From: Rhodospirillaceae bacterium
Lineage (GTDB): Bacteria; Pseudomonadota; Alphaproteobacteria; MPNO01; UBA2964
Reading direction: 5' to 3'
DNA length: 64,000 bases
Assembly: GCA_002709075.1 (NCBI GenBank)
Contig: PAPV01000020.1
Span: forward strand, 1-64,000
Position 1 is the first letter of the stretch, and the number at the start of each line of letters is the position of its first letter. A model generated the notes under the pieces. That model saw nothing but the letters and a program-made list of their open reading frames with translations. It was not told the origin of the DNA and ran no database searches. Shown here one piece after another: positions 38,184 to 49,197 of this stretch. Both the position numbers and the translations under genes were made by a program.

Positions 38184-39125
38184 CTAACTCGAAAAAGCCA
38201 GTGTGATTTTTTCTAATACAATTCCAGTCAATAGTGCCCACCCAAACAAGCGATTAGAGTTAAATTTGGCAAGGCAGTCTTTTGGGGCAAAAAGTTTCAC
38301 ATCCCATACTTGCCATAACAGTTGCACTGAACCCAAGAGCAAGCCGACATAAAACATCCATCCTGAACCTGCTTTTTGTCCTGTTATCACAAATAATACA
38401 ATTGCTGTTGAGTAAAAAAAATAAATCCACATACGGCTACTTAAGCCAAATTTGCGCGCAGTCGATTTAACTCCGGCAATTGGATCATCTCTTTTGTCTT
38501 GGTGAGCGTATATCGTATCATAGCCAAGGGTCCAAAAAAGTCCTGCCGCATATAAACATAATGCCGTTTCGCTTAGCTCACTGTGGACTGCAGCCCAACC
38601 AACCAAGGCCCCCCAATTAAATGTCAAGCCGAGAAAGAATTGTGGCCAAAATGTAATTCTCTTCATGAATGGATAGCTAAAAACAAGCACTAATGAAGCA
38701 GCACCAATTAGGCAGGCAAATGTATTTAACGTTAAAAGTATTAAAAAACCTAAGACTAATTGTACTATCAGAAACAAGTAAGCGTTGAGTAAAGTAACTT
38801 GTCCACTGGGTAATGGTCTATTTCGAGTTCGCGCTACTTGAACATCAAGCTTGCGATCCAAAATATCGTTGATCGTGCAGCCCGCACCCCGCATAATAAC
38901 AGCTCCAATACCAAAGCTTGCAAAAAACCATACATGAACCAAGGAATTTGAGGCCAAGCCAATACTCCACCAGCAGGGAAAAAGTAATAGCCAAGTGCCG
39001 ATAGGCCTGTCGTAACGGGCAAGACGGATGTAAGGATGAGACCAGACTGGCATCCATCGTTCCACCCATCCGTTCACAGGAATATCACTAAAGTGATTAT
39101 AAGATGTTTTTGAGCGTTGAGTCAT
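38184..39125 (-). CDS. ubiA: 4-hydroxybenzoate polyprenyltransferase
   Basis: 313-residue inner-membrane prenyltransferase attaching the isoprenoid tail to 4-hydroxybenzoate. The two Asp-rich motifs are NDILDRKLD followed by RTRNRPLPSG, and YDTIYAHQDKRDD. The N-terminal block YIRLARYDRPIGTWLLLFP is family-typical, and about eight hydrophobic segments follow. The gene is divergent from rsmE with only 53 bases between starts. Confidence 0.95.
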   Translation of the reverse strand: MTQRSKTSYNHFSDIPVNGWVERWMPVWSHPYIRLARYDRPIGTWLLLFPCWWSIGLASNSLVHVWFFASFGIGAVIMRGAGCTINDILDRKLDVQVARTRNRPLPSGQVTLLNAYLFLIVQLVLGFLILLTLNTFACLIGAASLVLVFSYPFMKRITFWPQFFLGLTFNWGALVGWAAVHSELSETALCLYAAGLFWTLGYDTIYAHQDKRDDPIAGVKSTARKFGLSSRMWIYFFYSTAIVLFVITGQKAGSGWMFYVGLLLGSVQLLWQVWDVKLFAPKDCLAKFNSNRLFGWALLTGIVLEKITLAFSS

Positions 39126-39178
39126 GCGCTATGCTGAACAAAAATCAAGAAACATTTACCTTAACCTGGAAGTTTAGT

Positions 39179-39931
39179 ATGCCATCAATTCGTCTATTTG
39201 TGGAAGATGATCTTTCTTTTGGGTCTGTCATTACTCTATCCCGTCCTCAAACTCATTATTTGGTCAATGTTATGCGCAGACGAACTGGTGACACCTTACT
39301 TTTATTTAATGGTAGAGATGGTGAATGGAAGACCGAACTCAAGAAAATAAGGCGAGATGCTTGCGATGTTAAAGTTGTAGATTTTAATAGGAAATTGGTT
39401 ATTGTGCCCGACATTTGGCTTGTATTTGCTCCGATCAAAAGAGGAAGAATTGATTTTGTTGCTGCAAAATCAACCGAACTTGGTGTTCGTGTAATTCAAC
39501 CCATCTTAACAGATTACACAGCGGTGTCTCGTGTTAATGAAGAACGATTGCGGATGAACGCTATAGAAGCAGCTGAACAATGTGGTGCATTGACTGTGCC
39601 GACTATACGTTCAACAATAAAACTATCGAAGTTGCTTGCAGATTGGCCTGCTGAACGTAAGTTAATTATTTGTGATGAAACGGGTACCGCACCGCCAATT
39701 TATAAAGCCTTAGAGAATACTTCAAGCACCAAAGAATGGGCTATTTTGGTCGGCCCTGAAGGAGGATTTTCAGAATCTGAATTTGATCAATTACGGCAAT
39801 GTGTCAGTTTTATCCCAGTTAGTTTGGGACCAAGAATTCTGAGAGCAGATACCGCAGCAATAGCTGCCTTGACATGCTGGCAATCTGTATTGGGTGATTG
39901 GCACAGCGATCCAAAAATTAAGCAATTGTAA
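39179..39931 (+). CDS. rsmE: 16S rRNA (uracil-1498-N3) methyltransferase
   Basis: SPOUT-class methyltransferase modifying U1498. I used the ATG at 39179 (MPSIRLFVE...), which matches the family and gives 250 residues; the frame is open upstream into ubiA. Visible blocks are HYLVNVMRRRTGD, AAKSTELGVRVIQP, AEQCGALTVP, and the knot LVGPEGGFSESEF followed by LGPRILRADTAAIAAL. It precedes gshA by 17 bases, as in many Alphaproteobacteria. Confidence 0.95.
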   Translation: MPSIRLFVEDDLSFGSVITLSRPQTHYLVNVMRRRTGDTLLLFNGRDGEWKTELKKIRRDACDVKVVDFNRKLVIVPDIWLVFAPIKRGRIDFVAAKSTELGVRVIQPILTDYTAVSRVNEERLRMNAIEAAEQCGALTVPTIRSTIKLSKLLADWPAERKLIICDETGTAPPIYKALENTSSTKEWAILVGPEGGFSESEFDQLRQCVSFIPVSLGPRILRADTAAIAALTCWQSVLGDWHSDPKIKQL

Positions 39932-39948
39932 CTACAGGATTTCCAGAT

Positions 39949-41316
39949 ATGGCCCCTAAATCCTCTCCACCCGGAACAACGCTGTCGGATAAAGCCGATT
40001 TAATTAATTATATATCTGACGGTGAGCGTGAACCAAAAGAATGGCGGATTGGCACTGAGCATGAAAAATTTGTATTTAACCTTAATACTCTGGCTCCTGC
40101 TCCGTATGAGGGCCCATGGGGTATTAAAAAACTGCTTGAGGGGTTGGGTCGTTTTGGTTGGGTTCCAGTTCAAGAAGAAGGGTTACTGATTGGACTCTCC
40201 CATGCTGAGGGCTGCGCCATAACTTTGGAACCCGGAGGGCAACTGGAGCTAGCTGGTGCACAGCTAGAAACAATTCATCAAACTTGTAATGAAGTGCATA
40301 CTCACTTGGCGCAAGTTAAACAGGTGGCCGAACGGTTGGGTGTTGGCTTGCTGGGTATCGGATTTCATCCTACCGCCAGGCGTTCCGATATTGATTGGAT
40401 GCCTAAGGGCCGATATGGGTTGATGCGACAGTATATGCCTACGGTGGGAAATCTAGGAATTGATATGATGATACGGACATCCACAGTACAAGTTAATCTT
40501 GATTTTTCCTCCGAGAAAGACATGGTTAAGAAGTTTCGCGTATCTTTAGCTTTGCAACCAATTGCAACTGCTTTGTTTGCAGCATCTCCTTTTATGGAGG
40601 GTCTGCCAAGCGGATTTTTATCTTTGCGAAGTCGTATCTGGGAGGACACCGACCCCGATCGGTGCGGTATGTTACCGTTTGTATTTGAGCAAGGAATGGG
40701 TTATGAACGCTATGTTGATTATGCTCTTAATGTCCCGATGTATTTTGTCCGTCGAGATGGTAAATATATTGATGCAACGGGACAGTCATTCAAGGATTTT
40801 ATGGATGGTAAGCTACCCGCGTTACCAGGAGAAAAGCCGAAAGAAAGTGACTGGTCGGATCATTTAACGACTTTGTTCCCTGAAGTACGCCTAAAAAAGT
40901 TCCTTGAGATGCGAGGTGCGGATGGAGGCCCCTGGAGAAGACTTTGTGCTTTGCCAGCACTTTGGACCGGAATTTTGTATGATCAGAGCGCTCTTGATGC
41001 CGCGTGGGATATGACCAAAAGCTGGACTTTAGAAGATCATGCCTACCTTCGCACCGAAGTACCAAAAACCGGGCTGAAAACTCACTTTAAATCGGGCACT
41101 GTTCAGGATCTAGCTCAAACGACACTTGCAATAGCTACACTTGGGTTACGCAATAGGGGGTGCACAGACATTCGCGGTGCTGATGAAACGAGTTTTCTCG
41201 GTACGCTCAGCCAAATTGCCGATAGTGGTGTTACCCCTGCTGAAGAAATGTTGCAAAAATTTGGTGGCGTTTGGAATCAAGATATCAGATCACTTTTCCA
41301 TGATTATGCTTATTAA
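39949..41316 (+). CDS. gshA: glutamate-cysteine ligase, plant/alphaproteobacterial type
   Basis: First step of glutathione synthesis. The 455-residue protein belongs to the GCS2/plant-type family: WRIGTEHEKFVF near residue 28, GCAITLEPGGQLELAGAQLE, and SFKDFMDGKLPALPG are characteristic. The start ATG at 39949 follows CAGGA. It is probably cotranscribed with rsmE and ends 7 bases before the convergent tldD stop. gshB is not in the window. Confidence 0.94.
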   Translation: MAPKSSPPGTTLSDKADLINYISDGEREPKEWRIGTEHEKFVFNLNTLAPAPYEGPWGIKKLLEGLGRFGWVPVQEEGLLIGLSHAEGCAITLEPGGQLELAGAQLETIHQTCNEVHTHLAQVKQVAERLGVGLLGIGFHPTARRSDIDWMPKGRYGLMRQYMPTVGNLGIDMMIRTSTVQVNLDFSSEKDMVKKFRVSLALQPIATALFAASPFMEGLPSGFLSLRSRIWEDTDPDRCGMLPFVFEQGMGYERYVDYALNVPMYFVRRDGKYIDATGQSFKDFMDGKLPALPGEKPKESDWSDHLTTLFPEVRLKKFLEMRGADGGPWRRLCALPALWTGILYDQSALDAAWDMTKSWTLEDHAYLRTEVPKTGLKTHFKSGTVQDLAQTTLAIATLGLRNRGCTDIRGADETSFLGTLSQIADSGVTPAEEMLQKFGGVWNQDIRSLFHDYAY

Positions 41317-41323
41317 GAACGAG

Positions 41324-42766
41324 TTACGTTGCAGTGCCGCCGACCGTCAAGTCGTTAACCAAGAGTGTAGGCTGTCCTACACCAACCGGAACCCCCTGAC
41401 CGTCCTTGCCGCATGTTCCAATTCCCGTATCTAATTTAAGATCGTTTCCAATCATTGATACGCGAGTTAAAACGTCTGGTCCATTACCAATTAACGTAGC
41501 TCCTTTCACTGGAGCTCCTATTTTGCCATTCTCGATGAGGTAAGCTTCTGATGCGCTGAAAACAAATTTTCCTGATGTTATATCTACTTGTCCACCTCCA
41601 AAGTTTACTGCATAGAGCCCTTTCTTGACTGAAGAAATTATCTCATCAGCTTCACAGTTTCCAGATAACATATAGGTATTGGTCATCCGCGGTAATGGGG
41701 CGCTGGCAAAACTTTCTCTCCTTCCATTACCGGTTGGCTTTACTCCCATCAATCGTGCATTATGTCTATCTTGCATATAACCTTTTAGAATTCCATCTTC
41801 AATCAAAACGGCCCGTCCGGTTGGTGTGCCTTCGTCATCAACGTTCAATGAACCCCGCCTACCGGCAATGTTACCTTCATCGATCACCGTAACACCCTCA
41901 GAGGCAACACGCTCTCCCAGCAAATTTGAAAATGCTGAGGTTTTTTTGCGGTTAAAATCACCTTCTAATCCATGCCCGATCGCTTCATGCAGCAAAATAC
42001 CAGGCCAACCCGGACCAAGAACCACGTCCATTTCGCCTGCCGGGGCTTCAATTGACTCTAAATTTACAAGAGCCTGACGCAGAGCTTCTCGTGTTTGATT
42101 TTGCCACGACTCCGGTTGAATAAAATCAATATAAGAAACGCGGCCACCGACCCCATGGCCGCCGGCTTCCATTCTATTGCCGTCTGAAATTACAACAGAG
42201 ATATTTATTCTTACTAGGGGTCTTATGTCTGGAATCCTAATTCCACCTGCTCTTATAATCTGCACAGCTTGCCATTCTCCAGACAGATTAGCTGTTACCT
42301 GCACAACCCTGGGATCAAGGGATCTGGCGTAAACATCGATGTCTGAGAGAAGTTTTACCTTGTCCCCGAAGGAGACTTCTTCCAGTGGGTTTGTTTCTAA
42401 ATACAGAGAATGATTCGAACTTGCGGATTGAGACGCACATGTTCCACTTGATCCTGTTCTTACTTTTGCTACAGTTGCGCCAGCCCGGGCGATGGCAGTT
42501 TCAGACATTTCAGATGAATGTGCATAGGCAACTCTTTCTTCCATCATTGCCCGAAGTCCAAAACCTTGACTGGTATTAAATGCGGCATTCCGAAGGCGTC
42601 TGTCATCGAAGGTCAAGCTCTCGCTTTGTCTATATTCGAAAAAAAGCTCCCCATCATCCAAACCATGAAAAGCTTCATCAACTAATGTCTCAACACGTCG
42701 CAGATTAAGACCATTACGCTCAAAAAATAGTTCATCCACGCGGTTAAGATCCGTCAAGAGACACAT
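41324..42766 (-). CDS. tldD: TldD subunit of the TldD/E metalloprotease
   Basis: 480-residue catalytic subunit. The metal-binding HEAIGH (HExxxH) is at 260-265, followed by GLEGDFNRKKTSAF. The C-terminal block TGIGTCGKDGQGVPVGVGQP is a family hallmark. Together with PmbA (34424-35767) it should form the heterodimeric protease. No short RiPP precursor was noticed near either subunit, so a general peptide-turnover role is the default. Confidence 0.95.
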   Translation of the reverse strand: MCLLTDLNRVDELFFERNGLNLRRVETLVDEAFHGLDDGELFFEYRQSESLTFDDRRLRNAAFNTSQGFGLRAMMEERVAYAHSSEMSETAIARAGATVAKVRTGSSGTCASQSASSNHSLYLETNPLEEVSFGDKVKLLSDIDVYARSLDPRVVQVTANLSGEWQAVQIIRAGGIRIPDIRPLVRINISVVISDGNRMEAGGHGVGGRVSYIDFIQPESWQNQTREALRQALVNLESIEAPAGEMDVVLGPGWPGILLHEAIGHGLEGDFNRKKTSAFSNLLGERVASEGVTVIDEGNIAGRRGSLNVDDEGTPTGRAVLIEDGILKGYMQDRHNARLMGVKPTGNGRRESFASAPLPRMTNTYMLSGNCEADEIISSVKKGLYAVNFGGGQVDITSGKFVFSASEAYLIENGKIGAPVKGATLIGNGPDVLTRVSMIGNDLKLDTGIGTCGKDGQGVPVGVGQPTLLVNDLTVGGTAT

Positions 42767-42980
42767 CCTTTTTTAATAATAGAACAATTTTGGCGTTGTG
42801 CCTTTTGTCATTCATACATAAACCTTTCAACAAGAAGCATATTATATGTTTTATACCCTACTTCAGCTACAATAATCAAAAGTGATACTGCGACATTCAG
42901 TCGCGAAGAAGAATTAACATGTGTAGAGCAAGTTGTAAGCCAGTAATATGAGTGCCAATTTACTAACATTGGCGTCCGGG
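42767..42980. other. divergent region between tldD and cox operon
   Basis: AT-rich spacer. A short inverted repeat GCGAC (42890-42894) / GTCGC (42900-42904) with a 5-base loop is visible. No gene is supported. The cox promoter lies immediately to the right. Confidence 0.4.
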
Positions 42981-43007
42981 TTGTTAACATTTTCAGTGTG
43001 GTATAAT
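42981..43007 (+). promoter_or_regulatory. extended -10 promoter of the cytochrome oxidase operon
   Basis: TATAAT at 43002-43007 is preceded by TGG, making an extended -10 (TGnTATAAT). TTGTTA at 42981-42986 may be a -35, although the 15-base spacer is short. Transcription would start near 43014, about 20 bases before the coxB ATG at 43035. This is the best promoter match I see in the window. Confidence 0.55.
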
Positions 43008-43034
43008 TTCCGCCGCAGGTGGTGAAAATTCACA

Positions 43035-45562
<2,528 letters not shown>

Positions 45563-45595
45563 TGCTATCAAATTTGTAGTTAAGGCAAAAAGATT

Positions 45596-46513
45596 GTGAC
45601 TCTATCTCAAGGAAATATTGGTTGTTCTGCAGTTAGCAGATCAGATGGTGGTGATGTTTTGGATTACGTGGCTTTAATGAAGCCGCGTGTCATGTCTTTG
45701 GTGGTGTTTACAGCGCTTTCGGGAATGTATATGGCTCCAGGTTCGTTGCATCCTTTCATGGCGTTTTCTGCAATACTTTGTATAGCGATGGCAGCCGGTG
45801 CTTCTGGTGCGATAAATATGTGGTATGATAGTGATATTGATGCTGTAATGTCTCGAACAGCCGACCGACCTGTCCCAGCCGGGCGTTTGGAAAGTGGAAC
45901 CGCACTAGCGTTTGGGAATTCTCTGGCTGTAGCATCGGTTCTTATAATGTGGTTCTGTGCTAACTGGCAAGCGGCCGCTTTTCTTGCCTTTACAATCTTT
46001 TTTTATGTTTTTGTCTATACAGTTTGGCTTAAACGCCGAACCCCCCAAAATATTGTTATAGGTGGTGCAGCAGGGGCATTTCCTCCCATGGTTGGTTGGG
46101 TTGCTGTTACCGGGGAGATTACTGTTGGTTCATTAGTCCTCTTTGCAATTATCTTTATGTGGACTCCACCCCATTTTTGGTCTTTGTCACTTTATTGCCA
46201 GGGAGAATATGAGAAAGCCGGTGTACCTATGCTCCCAGTGGTTTCGGGAGAAGAAGAAACCAGGCGCCAAATTTTATGGTATACGCTTGTTTTAGCTCCA
46301 ATCGGGGTCGCTCCAACCCTTATTGGAATGGCAAGTTGGTTTTACGGATCAATATCTGCCTTTATGGGAATTGTATTTCTAATTTTGGTATTGCGGCTCA
46401 GGAGAGATAAGTTGGAAAATTCGGCACGGCGTATTTTTAATTTTTCTCTTTTGTATCTTTTTGTACTTTTCGCGGTAATGATTTTGGACCGTGCTATGGG
46501 ATTTTCGAGTTAA
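45596..46513 (+). CDS. ctaB: protoheme IX farnesyltransferase (haem O synthase)
   Basis: 305-residue UbiA-superfamily membrane enzyme that farnesylates haem b for the oxidase. GTG start at 45596. The Asp-rich motif is NMWYDSDIDAVMSRTADRPVPAG, and TVWLKRRTPQNIVIGGAAGAFPPMVGW is the second signature. Nine or so hydrophobic segments. Location between coxA and ctaG is standard for alphaproteobacterial cox operons. Confidence 0.96.
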   Translation: MTLSQGNIGCSAVSRSDGGDVLDYVALMKPRVMSLVVFTALSGMYMAPGSLHPFMAFSAILCIAMAAGASGAINMWYDSDIDAVMSRTADRPVPAGRLESGTALAFGNSLAVASVLIMWFCANWQAAAFLAFTIFFYVFVYTVWLKRRTPQNIVIGGAAGAFPPMVGWVAVTGEITVGSLVLFAIIFMWTPPHFWSLSLYCQGEYEKAGVPMLPVVSGEEETRRQILWYTLVLAPIGVAPTLIGMASWFYGSISAFMGIVFLILVLRLRRDKLENSARRIFNFSLLYLFVLFAVMILDRAMGFSS

Positions 46514-46518
46514 ATAGC

Positions 46519-46653
46519 ATGACTAAAATAAAACTTACGGCCGAACAACAAAGAAAAAGAAAAAATCGTAATTTGGCGTTACTTATCGTGTTGTTTGGTC
46601 TTGTTGGGTTGTTTTATGGAATTACTATGATAAGGCTCGCAGGAGGAGCGTAG
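46519..46653 (+). CDS. 44-residue single-membrane-segment protein of the cox operon
   Basis: Short ORF from ATG 46519 to TAG 46651-46653: a basic N-terminus (MTKIKLTAEQQRKRKNRN), then one hydrophobic segment of about 20 residues and a short tail ending AGGA. A similar tiny protein is usual between ctaB and ctaG in Alphaproteobacteria, sometimes named CoxF, with an assembly role assumed but not shown. It starts 5 bases after the ctaB stop and its 3' end includes the AGGAGG that serves ctaG, so translation is probably coupled. Confidence 0.8.
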   Translation: MTKIKLTAEQQRKRKNRNLALLIVLFGLVGLFYGITMIRLAGGA

Positions 46654-46657
46654 AAAA

Positions 46658-47272
46658 GTGCGTGGATCGGGAAAAGTTCGTACTTTGTTGGGCATTGGAT
46701 TGTTGCTTGGTCTGATGACCGGTTTGACCGTTTACTCTGTAACATTGTACGAACTTTTCTGTTCTGTGACTGGTTACGGGGGAACGACTAAACGCGCAGA
46801 GTCTTCTCCTGATAAAATACTTAACAGAAAAATTACAGTTTTTTTTAACGCAGATACTAATTCTGGACTTGATTGGAATTTTAAACCCGTACAACGAAAG
46901 GTAAATTTGCGGGTGGGAGAAAAAGGTTTGGCTTTTTACGAAGCTCGTTCCACTTCTTCTAAAAGTGTTACGGGAACTGCGACATTTAATGTTACGCCGA
47001 TGAAGGCAGGACAATATTTCGTGAAGATTGATTGTTTTTGTTTTACAGAACAAACACTTGAGCCAGGTCAAACCGTTAACATGCCTGTGCAATTTTATGT
47101 GGATCCAAAAATCGCTAATGATCGCAATTTGGATGAGGTTGATACAATTACATTATCCTATACCTTTTTTCGTTCTGCAGAACAGAAATCAGTTGATCGT
47201 TCAAAGCCTAAATTTGTAGGTACAAAAAACGGATTCTCCTCTCATTTGGGAGAGAGAAGGGCGTTCAACTAA
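46658..47272 (+). CDS. ctaG: cytochrome c oxidase assembly protein CtaG (Cox11)
   Basis: 204-residue copper chaperone delivering copper to the CuB site of subunit I. GTG start at 46658 with AGGAGG at 46641-46646. One N-terminal membrane helix (about 8-30) precedes a periplasmic domain; the copper motif CFCF has Cys126 and Cys128, and Cys35 lies just after the helix in ELFCSVTGYGG. Order before coxC is standard. Confidence 0.96.
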   Translation: MRGSGKVRTLLGIGLLLGLMTGLTVYSVTLYELFCSVTGYGGTTKRAESSPDKILNRKITVFFNADTNSGLDWNFKPVQRKVNLRVGEKGLAFYEARSTSSKSVTGTATFNVTPMKAGQYFVKIDCFCFTEQTLEPGQTVNMPVQFYVDPKIANDRNLDEVDTITLSYTFFRSAEQKSVDRSKPKFVGTKNGFSSHLGERRAFN

Positions 47273-47291
47273 TCAACAGGAACATACAGTA

Positions 47292-48152
47292 ATGAATGCA
47301 ACTACCAATAATTCGAGCTCTGATACTGAAGAACATAAACATCCTTGGCATTTGGTGGATCCAAGCCCTTGGCCAATATTAAGTGCATTATTTGGTGGGG
47401 TGCTTGCTGCTGGTGCAGTATTATACATGCATGAAGAAACCCTTTGGTTGATGCTTGTTGGTCTACTAGGCGTGTTGGTGGTTATGGCAGCGTGGTTTGC
47501 CGACGTGATAAAGGAAGCAACTCATCAGGGTTATCATTCTCGTCCAGTTCAGATAAGCATGCGTTATGGAATGGTTCTCTTTATAGCGTCTGAAGTAATG
47601 TTTTTTGTTGCTTGGTTCTGGGCATATTTTAACGGCGCATTGTTTCCGACTGAACAAATAAAATCTACGTGGCCGCCCCCCGGAATTTTGACCTTTAATC
47701 CGTGGGAATTGCCTTTTCTTAATACATTAATTTTACTGACATCTGGAGTCACCCTTACATGGGCGCATCATGCATTACTAGAAGGCAATAAAAGTCACCT
47801 GTTGCAAGGGCTAGGTGTTACTATACTTCTTGGTGTAATTTTTTCCTTTGTTCAAGCTTATGAGTACAGTCACGCTGCTTTTAGTTTTGAATTTGAGGAG
47901 GGAACTCCTGGAAAGGGGGGCATTTATCCAAGTACATTTTATATGGCTACCGGATTTCATGGTTTTCACGTAATTGTTGGTACGATATTTCTTATTGTGT
48001 GTTTTTTTCGTGCTCGAAAAGATCATTTCAAAGTTAGTCATCATTTTGGTTTTGAGGCTGCTGCTTGGTATTGGCATTTTGTCGATGTTGTTTGGTTATT
48101 TCTGTTTGTCGCTATTTATTGGTGGGGGGCTGGTACATCTGTTGGGCACTAA
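47292..48152 (+). CDS. coxC: cytochrome c oxidase subunit III
   Basis: 286-residue seven-helix subunit. HPWHLVDPSPWPILSALFG at the N-terminus, GMVLFIASEVMFFVAWFWA, THHALLEG-like THWAHHALLEG region, YMATGFHGFHVIVGTIFL and AAWYWHFVDVVWLFLF are all characteristic. The ATG at 47292 follows AGGA. It ends 6 bases before the broken DUF983 gene. Confidence 0.97.
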   Translation: MNATTNNSSSDTEEHKHPWHLVDPSPWPILSALFGGVLAAGAVLYMHEETLWLMLVGLLGVLVVMAAWFADVIKEATHQGYHSRPVQISMRYGMVLFIASEVMFFVAWFWAYFNGALFPTEQIKSTWPPPGILTFNPWELPFLNTLILLTSGVTLTWAHHALLEGNKSHLLQGLGVTILLGVIFSFVQAYEYSHAAFSFEFEEGTPGKGGIYPSTFYMATGFHGFHVIVGTIFLIVCFFRARKDHFKVSHHFGFEAAAWYWHFVDVVWLFLFVAIYWWGAGTSVGH

Positions 48153-48158
48153 ATTTGG

Positions 48159-48528
48159 ATGATTTTGTTATCAGAGGATAGGCAAGGATCTAAATCCCGA
48201 TGTGCTATTAAATCATATAAACACGCACTGTTTTTTAGGTATCCACAATGTGGTAACAGGCCATTGTACAACGGCATTCTATCAGTCAAAAAGACTTGTG
48301 AGAGTGAGCTAGACCTAAAAAATTATATAGGTGATGGTGTCTCAATTATAGGCTTTTTTTCTTGGATTTTTGTTGGTTCCGCTCGTACCATTGTTCGAGT
48401 GTCTTGTGAAGTTAAAACTTTGCGTGCATTTTATGATTTTGCCACCAATCATGACTCTCGTATCGGTAATCGTGTTAAGACCAGTAAAAGCTGCCTTGGT
48501 AGCACATCACTATAAAAGGCAATTTTGA
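48159..48528 (+). pseudogene. DUF983 family gene, frameshifted (apparent pseudogene)
   Basis: The frame from ATG 48159 matches the start of DUF983 proteins (FFRYPQCGNRPLYNGILSV, then LDLKNYIGDG) but runs into unrelated sequence after the T7 run at 48354-48360. The next frame, from CTT 48361 to TGA 48526-48528, continues the family: two hydrophobic segments, then VIVLRPVKAALVAHHYKRQF. Removing one T restores about 122 codons, the normal size. The zinc knuckle is also damaged: Tyr28 replaces the first Cys of the CPxCG pair, and the second Cys of the second pair is missing. Position between coxC and surf1 is where DUF983 normally lies. Sequencing error at the T run could explain the shift but not the lost cysteines. 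Confidence 0.75.
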
Positions 48529-48529
48529 T

Positions 48530-49195
48530 ATGATGATCAGTCGCCGCGTTGGTTTTGCAATTTTTACGCTAATTTCGGTCATAATTCTGTGTCTTCTTGG
48601 AATTTGGCAACTTAACCGGATGTCATGGAAAACGGAATTAATTACTAATATTGTCAAAGGCTTTGAAGCTACTCCTGTTGTGCCAAACTCTAACCTTGCT
48701 GAATGGAGACGAGTAGCTTTATCCGGCCAATGGCTCTCAGTTGATCCCATTTTTGTAGGTCCCATAAGTTTATCAGGACGTCTTGGATGGTACTCGGTTT
48801 CGGCATTTAGGCTTGTTTCTGGTAAAGTAATATTTGTAAATCGTGGATGGGTGGATCAGAAAAACAAGGCAAGTCTGGTCAATGGAGAGAAAACCAACCT
48901 TATTGGTGTTCTTCGTAGACCAAAAACTTCTGGGTTGTTCCTGCCAACGAATGATCAAGAAAAAAAACAGTGGTTGCGTATCTTACCAAAAGAATTCGCA
49001 CTAGCGCGCGATCTTGTTGATGTCGCACCTTATTGGGTTGAACTTACACAAATAAATAAAGAGAATTCAAATTTGTTCGTATTAGGTGGGTTGCGGCTAC
49101 CCCCAAATAATCATCTTCAATATGCGATCACTTGGTTTGCATTTGCTTTAATCTCTTGTATCTTCGGTATTCTATTTTGGATCAAAAATGAATAA
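48530..49195 (+). CDS. surf1: SURF1 family cytochrome oxidase biogenesis protein
   Basis: 221-residue protein with a membrane helix at each end (about 8-23 and 195-216), assisting haem a insertion into subunit I. Blocks LGIWQLNRMSWK, VFVNRGWV-like IFVNRGWVDQ, and PNNHLQYAITWFAFAL are family-typical. ATGs at 48530 and 48533 are both possible. It closes the cox operon and faces the nicotinate phosphoribosyltransferase gene with 2 bases between stops. Confidence 0.93.
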   Translation: MMISRRVGFAIFTLISVIILCLLGIWQLNRMSWKTELITNIVKGFEATPVVPNSNLAEWRRVALSGQWLSVDPIFVGPISLSGRLGWYSVSAFRLVSGKVIFVNRGWVDQKNKASLVNGEKTNLIGVLRRPKTSGLFLPTNDQEKKQWLRILPKEFALARDLVDVAPYWVELTQINKENSNLFVLGGLRLPPNNHLQYAITWFAFALISCIFGILFWIKNE

Positions 49196-49197
49196 GG

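Noticed and set aside
42808-42990. 60-codon minus-strand ORF upstream of tldD
   Set aside because: It overlaps the cox promoter region, has no ribosome-binding site and an irregular composition.
46625-47092. 155-codon minus-strand ORF opposite ctaG
   Set aside because: Antisense to Cox11 with its CFCF motif; composition looks random, no family features.
48159-48528. Programmed frameshifting as the main explanation of the DUF983 break
   Set aside because: There is no slippery heptamer with downstream structure that I can see, and the lost cysteines point to decay; left only as an alternative.
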